NCBI GenBank assembly: GCA_947585965.1
Contig: CANPXK010000013.1
Location: forward strand, 1-41,436
Length of the DNA stretch: 41,436 nucleotides
Direction of reading: 5' to 3'
Source of the DNA: an uncultured Clostridia bacterium
GTDB lineage: Bacteria; Bacillota; Clostridia; Oscillospirales; Acutalibacteraceae
The notes beneath the pieces were generated by a model, which searched no databases, was not told where the DNA came from, and saw nothing but the letters and a program-made list of their open reading frames with translations. How positions within the stretch are numbered: the first letter of the stretch is position 1; each line of letters starts with the position of its first letter. The position numbers and the translations under genes were made by a program. Below are positions 1 to 8,600 of this stretch, one piece after another.

Positions 1-302
1 GAGTGTAGTATGGAAAGTGAAGAGTGAAACTGTTATATTTTCCGACTCATTTTTAAAATATGATTTAATCGAAGAGTAGAATTTGCAATAACTTCACTCT
101 CCACTCCGAATGAGCAATACTCAGTGACTTTTACTATAAAAACACCAATTAGGAACTATGCAGAAATAATTAATACATTTTTTCGTTAATATACCGGAGA
201 AAACTTTGTTTTTTAGTGTAAAATGACTGAACAATTGCCACACAATTCCTTTGAGCAGGTAAAGGAGCTTCCGGGTTTATTCCTTTCATTGAACTTTTAT
301 TC
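1..302. other. Intergenic region, no gene seen
   Basis: I see no credible coding region. The first 120 bases carry GTGAAGAGTGAA-like and TTCACTCTCCACTCC-like stretches that are imperfect inverted copies of each other and could be remains of a small repeat. A short hairpin (TCCTTT, 8-nt loop, AAAGGA, about 247-266) lies downstream of the minus-strand gene at 303 but has no U-tract. Confidence 0.4.
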
Positions 303-1217
303 TCATAATTTTAAAAATCCTTTTCCGCACCCTAAATCATCCGGCAAAATATCGTTGAGTTTTTTCAGTGCTTCCCATTTATTACCACCATAAATAGTGG
401 TTTCTGTCTTAAATTCTTGACATTTTGTCTTGCATATCTCTGTTAATTTGCCAATATACTTCTGCTTGAATTCCTCGTCCATCTTGAATGATGAATTGCC
501 GTTCTTTTCTTCGATAAGCTGATAAACAAAATATCGTGCAGAGAGATAAATATCATCATTGTTTCCGGAAAGAAGTTCAAAGAATTTCCTTTCAAGAACA
601 TCTCCACTATCAGTATCACCAAAAGGATTCTGCCTGTCCAAATCATAATACGCCCGTAATACCTTCTTCACATCAACAGGTTCTCCAAAAATCTTGTAAT
701 CATCTATGCCTTTAAGCATATCTTTGATTTGACTAATATCAATTGATTGTTCAGCCCAGGCTTGCCATACACTATATGACATCAAAAAACCCTTTTTAAT
801 ATTTGTTTTCACTATAAGTGCATTATTAAAAACAACAAGTGATCTCCATATGTTACCCTTGGCTCCTCTCAGTTCAGCTTCCTCGCTTTCACATCTATCG
901 CTAACTATTTTCAAAAACGATTCGATAAAATCACTGTCAAAGCAAAAAGGAGAATTCTCTGCTTTTTCATTACGACAATGCGTCTCGAAATATATAACAC
1001 CGTACATAAGTTCATATGGTGTCCCCTTACACAGTTTCAAAAGTGCAGCTTTGAAGATTTCTAATACATTTGATTCTTTATCGGTTTCATACAGAGTATA
1101 AATAGCTTTTAATATGCTTGGCGGATAAACAGGCCCGGGTCTGTTTTTATCTCCTGACCAATAATATTTTCCATTACCCAAACATATAGTCAGCCATCTC
1201 ATTGTGCTCGATGGCAT
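303..1217 (-). CDS. Hypothetical protein, probably missing its true N-terminus
   Basis: A 304-residue soluble protein of ordinary composition with no signal peptide or membrane segment. I do not recognise a family. The ATG at 1217 has no ribosome binding site at normal spacing. In a different frame just upstream, a GTG at 1257 preceded by AGGGAG (1268-1273) encodes 27 residues (ending WSYMCEYAIEHNEMADYMFG) and then a TAA at 1174-1176. Right there the main frame continues with NGKYYWSGDKN. Removing one T at the GGGTAATGG junction would join the two. The gene is therefore probably 303-1257 with a single-base frameshift, either real decay or a sequence error. It is flanked by long non-coding stretches and seems to be alone. 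That the frame codes is fairly sure; the function is unknown. Confidence 0.6.
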   Translation of the reverse strand: MPSSTMRWLTICLGNGKYYWSGDKNRPGPVYPPSILKAIYTLYETDKESNVLEIFKAALLKLCKGTPYELMYGVIYFETHCRNEKAENSPFCFDSDFIESFLKIVSDRCESEEAELRGAKGNIWRSLVVFNNALIVKTNIKKGFLMSYSVWQAWAEQSIDISQIKDMLKGIDDYKIFGEPVDVKKVLRAYYDLDRQNPFGDTDSGDVLERKFFELLSGNNDDIYLSARYFVYQLIEEKNGNSSFKMDEEFKQKYIGKLTEICKTKCQEFKTETTIYGGNKWEALKKLNDILPDDLGCGKGFLKL

Positions 1218-1257
1218 ACTCGCACATATAACTCCATTGACTCGGCAATCTGGTCAC
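1174..1257 (-). pseudogene. Frameshifted N-terminal fragment of the gene at 303-1217
   Basis: GTG start at 1257 with AGGGAG ten bases upstream, 27 sense codons, TAA at 1174-1176. The peptide has protein-like composition (WSYMCEYAIEHNEMADYMFG) and ends exactly where the downstream frame becomes convincing. It reads as the real N-terminus, displaced by one base. Confidence 0.45.
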
Positions 1258-1531
1258 AATTGTAATTCTCCCTTATTATACTTATTAACCTGATGAAACG
1301 ATATCATATCCATCTCCGGAATATTTTATAGATGAATATAATTGTTGCATTATTACCTTAAAACTTCAATTCCGTTATTTTGCCAAGATTAAACTCATTA
1401 AATTTTTTCACATCTATAATTTAATCTGTTACTGTCTCATACAATCCCCTTGAAGTATGACAGCTCGATTTGCAAAAATCAGAAAACCGTATATTCGGGT
1501 GAAGACCGGAATATACGGTAAAGCTTTCTGT
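1218..1531. other. Intergenic region with terminator at its right edge
   Basis: Apart from the frameshifted fragment (to 1257) and the inverted repeat at 1486-1519, I see no gene or RNA in this stretch. Confidence 0.4.
1486..1519 (-). terminator. Rho-independent terminator of the coiled-coil gene
   Basis: ACCGTATATTC is matched by GAATATACGGT, an 11-bp perfect stem extended by two more G-C pairs after one mismatch. On the minus strand it is followed by TTTCTGATTTT. It lies 12 bases beyond the stop of the 1532-2164 gene. Confidence 0.75.
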
Positions 1532-2164
1532 TTATACCGCATCATCCTGTGACATAAACGGTATGCGTATTACCTTTGCCGCTCTCTCGCTGAAATCAAC
1601 AATTTCATTGACGGCAGTTCTTGTAATCAATGTAAATTCCTTGAGCTCTGCAACATCCTCCTTAAGCTCAACGACATTTGTCTTAAGCTCAGCAACCTCA
1701 TTTTCGACAGCAGACATTCTTGTCTTAAGCTCATCCATCTCGGCTTTAAGCTCATCCATCTCGGCTTTAAGCTTATTCATCTCAGCTTTAAGCTTATCCA
1801 TCTCGGCTTTAAGCTCGGCAACTTCGGCTTTAAGCTTACCCATCTCGGCTTTAAGCTCGGCAACTTCGGCTTTAAGCTTATCCATCTCGGTTTTAAGCTC
1901 GGCAACTTCGGCTTTAAGTTCGGTAACTTCGGCTTTAAGCCCGGAAACCTCATTTTCAACGGCAGTCATTTTTACCTTAAGTTCGTCGACATCAGTTCGC
2001 AGCTCTGATATATCCGTTTTCATTTTAGCAATATCCTGCTTTATGGGTGCAAGTTCTCTCCGGACAATGTTTTCGACCATAGGTTCAACGGTTGTCTTTA
2101 CGACTTCCTCTACTGTTTCCCTCACAATGTCTTTTATGGCAACGAGCAATTCATTATTATCCAT
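1532..2164 (-). CDS. Heptad-repeat coiled-coil protein
   Basis: A 210-residue, almost wholly alpha-helical protein. Residues about 60-170 are tandem heptads of the type LKAEVAE/LKAEMDK with Leu and Val/Met at the a and d positions, that is, a long coiled coil. It is encoded by degenerate 21-bp direct repeats (about 1690-1960). There is no signal peptide, membrane segment or enzymatic motif. I chose the ATG at 2164 over the ATG at 2182 because GGAGGTG lies between them, six bases before 2164. It is a single-gene unit with its own promoter (2210-2238) and terminator (1486-1519). The repeats should make its length variable between strains. The function is unknown; scaffold, oligomerisation or phage-related roles are all possible. 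Confidence 0.75.
   Translation of the reverse strand: MDNNELLVAIKDIVRETVEEVVKTTVEPMVENIVRRELAPIKQDIAKMKTDISELRTDVDELKVKMTAVENEVSGLKAEVTELKAEVAELKTEMDKLKAEVAELKAEMGKLKAEVAELKAEMDKLKAEMNKLKAEMDELKAEMDELKTRMSAVENEVAELKTNVVELKEDVAELKEFTLITRTAVNEIVDFSERAAKVIRIPFMSQDDAV
1690..1960. repeat. 21-bp tandem direct repeats (coiled-coil heptads)
   Basis: About a dozen degenerate copies of a 21-bp unit, seen on the plus strand as alternating CTCGGCTTTAAGCT and CGGCAACTTCGGC blocks. Each unit encodes one heptad. Several adjacent pairs are identical, which suggests recent duplication of one or two units. Confidence 0.8.
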
Positions 2165-2209
2165 AATTTTCACCTCCGACATTTTTACTCAATATATCAT
2201 CCGAAATTT

Positions 2210-2238
2210 ATTGTATCACCATTTTATGTCAAAATCAA
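2210..2238 (-). promoter_or_regulatory. Sigma-A-type promoter of the coiled-coil gene
   Basis: Minus strand: TTGATT (2238-2233), 17-bp spacer, TACAAT (2215-2210), about 46 bases upstream of the ATG at 2164. Confidence 0.6.
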
Positions 2239-2281
2239 TAGTAATAATACATAAATCCCTATATCATTTAAAATAGAGAAG

Positions 2282-3670
2282 CTAATCGCCCTCGAGGGCT
2301 TCGGCGGCTGCATCGAGGACCGCGCCCGCAACCGGAATTGCAGCCTGATATCCGGAATTACCGTGTTCTACAATTACTGCAAAGGCAAGGGGACAATCCT
2401 CATCTTTCGTGAATCCTGTTACCCATGCATGGGCAAGACCGTCATCGCTTACTTCTGCGGTACCGGTTTTTGCACATACATCAAGATAGTTTGAGAAATA
2501 TCCTTTTCCGTAGGAATTTTCAACAGTATAATCCATCATGTCCGCAAGCTTATCTGCGGTTTCTTTGCTCATCATTGTTTTTGATGGTGAGCTGTCGTTT
2601 TGCTTAAGACTTCCGCCGAAAAGAGTATTTATATTCATAATAAGCTCAGGTGTAACCGATTTTCCGCCGTTTGCTATTGCACAGGAGCGTATAGCCATGT
2701 TTATCGGAGATTCCAATACGGTATACTGTCCGACTCCCGACCATGCAAAGGCATTTTCATCAGCCTCTGATACATCGTATGAGCTCTTTGCGGTTTCTAT
2801 GCCGTCGAACTTCCACGAAGAATTGAATCCCATTTTTTCCGCCTGCTTTAGCATACAGTCCTTTCCCAGATCGACAGTAAGTTCCGCAAAATACGCATTG
2901 CATGAGTTCATAAGTGCGCCGGTCATATCAATATGACCGCTTACGGAATAGCAGTTTATGGTTTTTCCTCCTATTTCCGTATAACCTATACAGTCATATT
3001 CCCTATTTTCGTTATCCGGGTCTTCCTCGAGTGCCGCTGAAGCTGTGACGAGCTTGAATGTGGAGCCGGGGGGATAGGAGGCGGAAATGGTACGGTTTAT
3101 ATACGCACCTTCATATTCATCATTGGTATCAATATCCTCCGGAACATTTTCCGGGTCATAGGTGGGAGTGCTTACCATACATATGACCTCACCGGTTTTG
3201 TAGTTATATACAATAACCGCACCCCTGTAATCTCCCAATGCCCGGTATGCTGCTTTCTGCACCTCGCTGTCAATGGTAAGCTCAATATCCGCACCCTTTT
3301 GTAAGAAATCCGGTGCCCCGAGACCGAGGATGAAGTTGTAGCCGGAAAGCTCGGAACGGTATAGTGTCTGTATTGCGGTGGAAATATTAACGCTGTCATC
3401 GCCGATAACATGAAGACAGGCACGTCGGATATCTTCGTCCTGATTATAAATTCTTTTGCCGTTCTCGGTTTTTGCAAGGACAACTCCGTTTCTGTCGGTT
3501 ATTGTGCCTGTCATTTCCATAGCGTCACTGTCCGATAAATGACCGTTATACGGCATTGAGGCCCATTCTGCCGAATGGATGGCAAGATTTATTATAAAAT
3601 AGATAAGACCTGCAAAAAAAGCAAGAGTTATCATCAGAACGGGAAAGGATCTGAATCTTGTTTTCCTCAA
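2282..3670 (-). CDS. Penicillin-binding protein, PbpA/FtsI-type D,D-transpeptidase
   Basis: Cross-links peptidoglycan outside the membrane. It has 462 residues: an N-terminal membrane anchor (about 13-32), a short dimerisation-like region, and a transpeptidase domain from about residue 130. All three active-site motifs are present: S203-T-F-K206 (nucleophile Ser203), S256-C-N258 and K401-T-G-T404. It is short for class B PBPs and resembles the PbpA proteins that pair with RodA/FtsW/SpoVE proteins. The start is TTG at 3670, eight bases after GGGGG, only 12 bases behind the stop of the SEDS gene, so the two genes are one operon and probably a polymerase/transpeptidase pair. Whether it serves division, elongation or sporulation cannot be told from the sequence. 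Confidence 0.92.
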   Translation of the reverse strand: MRKTRFRSFPVLMITLAFFAGLIYFIINLAIHSAEWASMPYNGHLSDSDAMEMTGTITDRNGVVLAKTENGKRIYNQDEDIRRACLHVIGDDSVNISTAIQTLYRSELSGYNFILGLGAPDFLQKGADIELTIDSEVQKAAYRALGDYRGAVIVYNYKTGEVICMVSTPTYDPENVPEDIDTNDEYEGAYINRTISASYPPGSTFKLVTASAALEEDPDNENREYDCIGYTEIGGKTINCYSVSGHIDMTGALMNSCNAYFAELTVDLGKDCMLKQAEKMGFNSSWKFDGIETAKSSYDVSEADENAFAWSGVGQYTVLESPINMAIRSCAIANGGKSVTPELIMNINTLFGGSLKQNDSSPSKTMMSKETADKLADMMDYTVENSYGKGYFSNYLDVCAKTGTAEVSDDGLAHAWVTGFTKDEDCPLAFAVIVEHGNSGYQAAIPVAGAVLDAAAEALEGD

Positions 3671-3682
3671 GGTATATACCCC

Positions 3683-5392
3683 CTATATTTCAACGTAATC
3701 TTCCTCATATTCTTCGGTATGCTTTGGTTTGGTTTTTGGCTTTCTCTGTTTAGGCTTATGACGGGCATATGTCCTTTCGTCTGCGGATTTTATAAAAGCG
3801 AGTATTCCCCAGCAGGCTGCCATACTTGTTCCGCCGTAGCTGACAAAGGGAAATGTCACACCTGTCAGCGGAAGTATATCTGTTACGCCGAAAATGTTGA
3901 GTGCGGCCTGAAATACAAGAAGACCTCCGGCGGAGCAGGCGGCAATAGAGTAGAAAGTTGAGCGGCTGCGTGTTGTGACTGCTCTTGCGTAAAGCATAAG
4001 ACCGCCTATAACAAATGAACAAAGCAGGGCGATAATGCATCCCAATTCCTCACACATAAGGCAGAATACGAGGTCATTTTCCGAGGCGAATACATATTGC
4101 AGATATCCTTTGGAAAGCCCCACGCCGAAAAGACCTCCGCTTGCGGAGTATATAAGAGAGCGAACCTGCTGATAGCCTCCGGCTACATCTGCATAGTCCC
4201 ACACGTGTCCCCAGGCGGCGAAACGCTCGGCGATATAGGGCTTGACGGAAAGCATTGTCAGCGCGCCGAGGACAGCCGCGGTTATTGCAAGGATAACGGT
4301 TTTTATATCGCCCGAACGCATGAATGCGATTATAAGGAATGTCACAAAGAATATAACTGCCGTTCCGAAATCGCTCATAAGGACAAGACATCCGACGCTT
4401 GCTGCCGATACGAAAATAAATGCGGCAAGGCTTTTTTTGGTTTGGAGTACATCGAGTGTTGACGCACCCACAAAGATATATGCAATTTTGGCAAATTCTG
4501 ACGGCTGCACCGACAGCGGGCCTATTATTATCCAGTTTTTGGCACCGTTCACGCTTTTTCCTATGACAAGTGTTGATGCGAGCAGCAGCAGGGTAAGGAC
4601 GGATATTGCGATATGCCATTTCATTACTCTGTCGGGAATTTCAATGAACCAAAGCATAAACGAATATATAAACAATCCGAGCACCATTGCGCCGAGCTGC
4701 ATATATGCCTGTCTTGTATCATGTGAAGCCGCAAGGATTATACCTGTTCCGGAGAGCAGCATTGCAAGGGATTCAAGCTCGAAATTAAGTCTTTTGAATG
4801 CAGCCCGTGAAATGGCATAATACAGCCAGATTACAACGATGAATGCAATACCGGGAATGAGGGCATCGGTATTTCCCATGTTTATAACTGCCTGAAGAAC
4901 AAGCAATGCGGTGTATAATGTAACAAACGATAATATTATGCCCTGAGGGAAGATTTTTCTTTCATGTCTAGGTTCAGCCGCACCCGTATCTGAGGCACGG
5001 CGCAGAACGAGTGATGTTGTTCCGCAGGTTATGATATCTCCGACTGCAACCTGATGTCTTCCGACAGTTCTTTCGCCGTTTACATATACGCCGGATTTTG
5101 AGCCTGTGTCCGTTACGAACCATCCGTCATTTCGCCTGAGCAGAACGGCATGGTCTCTTGACACGGTAGGGTCGGAAAGTTTTATATCGGAGCTTCTGCT
5201 TCTTCCGATAGAGTTTTCCCAATACAGAACGGGAAAGGTTATATTATCCTTTTCATTTTCCAATACAATGAGAGCGTGTTCATTTCTTCTTCCGCCTCTT
5301 AGTGAGGAGAAAGCCATTATTATTACAATCAGAGCCAGAAAAGGCTCTGCAAGTCTTATTGCAAATGATGCAATCTCGGCTATATGCTCCAA
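3683..5392 (-). CDS. FHA-domain SEDS peptidoglycan polymerase (FtsW/RodA/SpoVE family)
   Basis: A membrane glycosyltransferase that polymerises lipid II. The architecture is an N-terminal membrane segment, an FHA phosphothreonine-binding domain (about residues 50-130; GRSRSSDI, SRDHAVL and VNGE core motifs), then about ten membrane helices of the SEDS fold, including QPSEFAKIA and FVSYGGTSM. An ATG at 5434 has no ribosome binding site, whereas CGGAGG lies nine bases before a TTG at 5392; the latter gives 569 residues and a more normal N-terminus. The FHA fusion suggests control by a Ser/Thr kinase such as PrkC, by analogy with the FHA proteins around mycobacterial RodA/PbpA. It is the first gene of the operon with the PBP downstream. 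The very basic C-terminal tail (KPKQRKPKTKPK) is probably cytoplasmic. Confidence 0.9.
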   Translation of the reverse strand: MEHIAEIASFAIRLAEPFLALIVIIMAFSSLRGGRRNEHALIVLENEKDNITFPVLYWENSIGRSRSSDIKLSDPTVSRDHAVLLRRNDGWFVTDTGSKSGVYVNGERTVGRHQVAVGDIITCGTTSLVLRRASDTGAAEPRHERKIFPQGIILSFVTLYTALLVLQAVINMGNTDALIPGIAFIVVIWLYYAISRAAFKRLNFELESLAMLLSGTGIILAASHDTRQAYMQLGAMVLGLFIYSFMLWFIEIPDRVMKWHIAISVLTLLLLASTLVIGKSVNGAKNWIIIGPLSVQPSEFAKIAYIFVGASTLDVLQTKKSLAAFIFVSAASVGCLVLMSDFGTAVIFFVTFLIIAFMRSGDIKTVILAITAAVLGALTMLSVKPYIAERFAAWGHVWDYADVAGGYQQVRSLIYSASGGLFGVGLSKGYLQYVFASENDLVFCLMCEELGCIIALLCSFVIGGLMLYARAVTTRSRSTFYSIAACSAGGLLVFQAALNIFGVTDILPLTGVTFPFVSYGGTSMAACWGILAFIKSADERTYARHKPKQRKPKTKPKHTEEYEEDYVEI

Positions 5393-5552
5393 ATTTTTTC
5401 GCCTCCGTTTTTTCCTTACATCATAATATACCATTTTTTTCGGTAAATTTCCATATGAATTGAAAAAATATAATACTTATACAAAAAAATGGGAGAACTT
5501 CAACAAACTGACTGAACTGCCTGATATTTTTTATTGTTTTTTAATAAAAATA

Positions 5553-5581
5553 TTGACTTTTAAGAAAATATATATTATAAT
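5553..5581 (+). promoter_or_regulatory. Sigma-A-type promoter of the pilus island
   Basis: TTGACT (5553-5558), exact 17-bp spacer, TATAAT (5576-5581). Transcription would start near 5588, leaving a leader of about 100 nt before the adhesin. It is among the best promoters in the window, so the island is probably well transcribed and controlled at a later step. Confidence 0.8.
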
Positions 5582-5654
5582 CGAAGCATACAAATTCACA
5601 GTGATTTATGACGGTTTGAAAATCCGCACTGTAGGCGGTGTGTTTTAGGGCTGT

Positions 5655-5672
5655 CGGAGAGTGATATTTGTG
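5655..5672 (+). promoter_or_regulatory. Alternative ribosome binding site and GTG start ahead of the G tract
   Basis: CGGAGAG (5655-5661) sits eight bases before a GTG at 5670. That frame reads V-K-A-G-G through the G tract. At the present length of nine G it ends at a TAA (5706-5708); with eight or eleven G it would fuse in frame to the adhesin. Confidence 0.4.
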
Positions 5673-5677
5673 AAGGC

Positions 5678-5686
5678 GGGGGGGGG
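5678..5686 (+). repeat. Homopolymeric G9 tract at the adhesin start
   Basis: Nine consecutive G residues five bases before the adhesin GTG at 5692. The tract doubles as that start's only ribosome binding site. It is the longest G run in this AT-rich window and the type of simple repeat that changes length by slipped-strand mispairing. Confidence 0.7.
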
Positions 5687-5691
5687 TAAAA

Positions 5692-8600
5692 GTGAAAAAA
5701 ATATATAATTTTCAAGGGTACAGTTTCCCTCACGGCAGGAGTTTATTTGCCGTGGGCAGGAGAGCTGTGTCCTTTTTGCTTGTATGTCTGATTATTGTTT
5801 CGCTGTTCCCCGGAATTAATAATACTGAGGCAGCCGGAGACAGCGGTACCAGCCAAACTAAATATTCGGACATTAACGCATTTCAGAAGGCACAGATAGC
5901 AGAAATTCAAAAAGCCATCTTTAACGGGGAGCATCAGGATGATCAGCCGGAATCGGATCCCGATGTAGTTCAGGAGTGGACTGTTAAAGAAAACAATGCC
6001 TATTTTACCTGGACCGATACGAGCAGTTTTACTGATAAAGAAGGTAATACGTTAAAGCCATGGGATGGTAAGATCAGTTATACTGTTGGAGACTATACAA
6101 GTCTGTTTCCCAATGACGGTGAAAGAGAGAGTCTGATATGGAAGTATAAGTATAAGAAGCCTTTATCCTTTAACGAGTCTAATGCTTCGTTTGAATATGA
6201 AAACGAGTATTCCTATGCGGAATACATAGTATTTAATATACGTACTCCCGAGCAGTTCAGATATGCCATGGAATATACCATGAGAGATGCGGCAAGGGAT
6301 AAAAATATACTTATAAACCTTTTGAACGATTTGGATATGGGAGGAAAAGACGGGAGGCTTTGGGAGCCGATAAAGATTTATCATGATAATGGGGCTAATT
6401 TTGTCGGTTCGGGTAATCCGTATCCGAGTACTGATACTACCGGTGTTAATTCAATTTATATCGAGGGAAACGGTTATACCATTTACAATTTGCGTGTAAA
6501 GAGTGCATCCGCCGGTAATAATGGAGGACTTTTTGCTGATGTGAATTGTCCTTTGATTGTGAAAAACCTTGGATTCAAATCCTCAATGGTGATTGCCAAA
6601 GGCAACACCGGACTTATATACGGACGTTCTGATTCTGATAATAAAAGATATGATAATAGGTTTACTTATCTGTATAATGTCCACTCGTCAGATTGCTATA
6701 TGCAAACAAGTGCTGATTATGCCGGTGGTCTTATTGGAAGAACGATGTATACATACGGGCTTTTTGTGAAGAATTGTTCCACCAACAATGTTATAGTTTA
6801 CGGAAAAAGTCATGTTTCGGGGTTTGCATCGTACACAAGGACATATACCGAGACAGATCGTCCTTGTGCTGTCAGATATAATCAAAAATTTCCCGAGCAT
6901 CCCGAGTGGGCAGCGTTTGATTTGAAGTCTTACAAAGATAAGTGTTATTTCCCTGCTATGTTTGAAGATTCCTATTCGGTCAACTGTGAGATTTTTTCGA
7001 CAGGCATTGACTCCGGATGTTTTATTTCATGCGGAGGAAGTATAATTGCAAGGAATTGCTATACGAACAACAGCATTTATTCGGATTCAAATACCGGAGG
7101 CTTTATCGGACGTGTGGAACTTGGTCTAATGGGGATGTTGGGAGAACAAGGCACGCCTTCGTGCGTAATGTCCTATTTTGAAAACTGCTATTCTTCGGGA
7201 GTTGTTGAAGGCAGAAATGCAATGGGTGGTTTTGTCGGATTTGTTAACTCGGCAAGGTCTAACGGATCATCCTATAAAATTTATGATGCGAAATTTTTAG
7301 AAGAATATGACAGTAATTTGGATTTTTCAGATGATACGCATTGTTTTGGAGATTTTGCTACGGCGGTTTTTGTGAACTGCTATACAACAGCTTCAGTCGG
7401 AATGGACTATGCCGGTCGTTACTGCGGCGGTTTTGTAGGACTTGACGACAATTACTCCATAGGTAATGAAATAATTGTAGACGGCAAGAGTGTCAAATTT
7501 AACGGAACGGCATATATCAACTGCTATGCCGCAGGCGAAGTAGGAAATATTCTTACGGTAACAGATACGTCAAATGCTGATCAAAATGCTGATCAATATT
7601 GGTATTATGAGGGTCTTTATATCGAATCGTATGAGGGATCGGATAATAAGCAGGATGGTACAGTAGAGATTCTTCCTTACTATCCCACAGGCGGTTTTAT
7701 AGGTGTTCTTTGCCCGGAACGCTGGTGGATAGCCAGGGCAGGGGTTACGGACGGTAATAAATATCTTACATTTACTCCGGGAACCGAGGCTGAATCGAAA
7801 TTTCCCGGTTCTAATGAAGATCTTGACAAATATAAGGTTTATGATAAAAGCTTCGGCTATTTCGACAACTGCTATTATGATATGCAGACTACCGCGATGC
7901 GTGAGATGGCAATAGGCATGGCGGGCGGTGATTATGCTCCTGATGAGGGTACTGCAAACGAGGGAATCTATGGAGGTGTGGATTTTAATTTTAAAACCTA
8001 CCGAGGAATTGCGGACGAGCCTTTCTCGGTTGTAGGAATAACCGGTGTGTATACGGAAAAATCCGATGTTAAGGGTGTAGACGGTTTGACCGATTTCCCG
8101 AACGGCCATAACGGATATAACATGAAAGGTGATGTATGGCAGTATGAAAAGGGATATTATCCTCAGCTTAAGGTATTTATGACGGATGACGATGTGTTGA
8201 GTACCGCTTCGGATGCGGAATGGAAAAAATCCGTTTTCTATGTTGAGGAACAAGATGATATAATATCGACCGTTGATGGAGTAGGCGAGGTAAGGGAATT
8301 CAAACGTTCATGTGACGGTGATACCTTTAAGAATGAAATAATGGTGGAAAGGGCATTCCGCTTTTCTCAGGCATCAACGGCGGCGGTTATGCTTAACCAC
8401 TGGGACTACATAATGAGTACATCTGACGGTGAGTTATATAATGCGGATAACCCGGACGGTTTTAAAGCAGGTGCCGAGGTTTATGATACGGTGCGTGATA
8501 TTACATCCGATTTTGAGTTTACGTCAGGTATTAACAGTAAACAGAGAGGTATTTCATGGGAAATTGATAAGGATCGTATAGAGAAATATGATTATTTTGA

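Larger units (their letters stand above)
5393..5691. promoter_or_regulatory. Divergent intergenic region and adhesin leader
   Basis: Separates the minus-strand wall operon from the plus-strand pilus island. It holds the adhesin promoter (5553-5581), a roughly 100-nt untranslated leader with a small CCGC/GCGG hairpin (about 5624-5638), an alternative start site (5655-5672) and the G9 tract (5678-5686). A 62-codon frame at 5460-5648 lacks a ribosome binding site and protein-like composition, and overlaps the promoter. Confidence 0.6.

Noticed and set aside
1563-2276. Plus-strand 237-codon Ser/Leu-rich open frame
   Set aside because: It is the mirror of the heptad repeats on the minus strand; low-complexity composition, no ribosome binding site, and the minus frame has promoter, ribosome binding site and terminator.
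5460-5648. 62-codon plus-strand frame before the adhesin
   Set aside because: Overlaps a near-perfect promoter, lacks a ribosome binding site and has AT-driven Lys/Ile/Tyr composition.
5582-5691. Riboswitch in the adhesin leader (c-di-GMP type considered)
   Set aside because: None of the conserved core sequences could be found; only a 4-bp CCGC/GCGG hairpin is present.
7570-8253. Long minus-strand open frames within the adhesin gene
   Set aside because: Shadows of the plus-strand gene; no ribosome binding sites and an Ile/Phe/His-rich composition typical of antisense translation.
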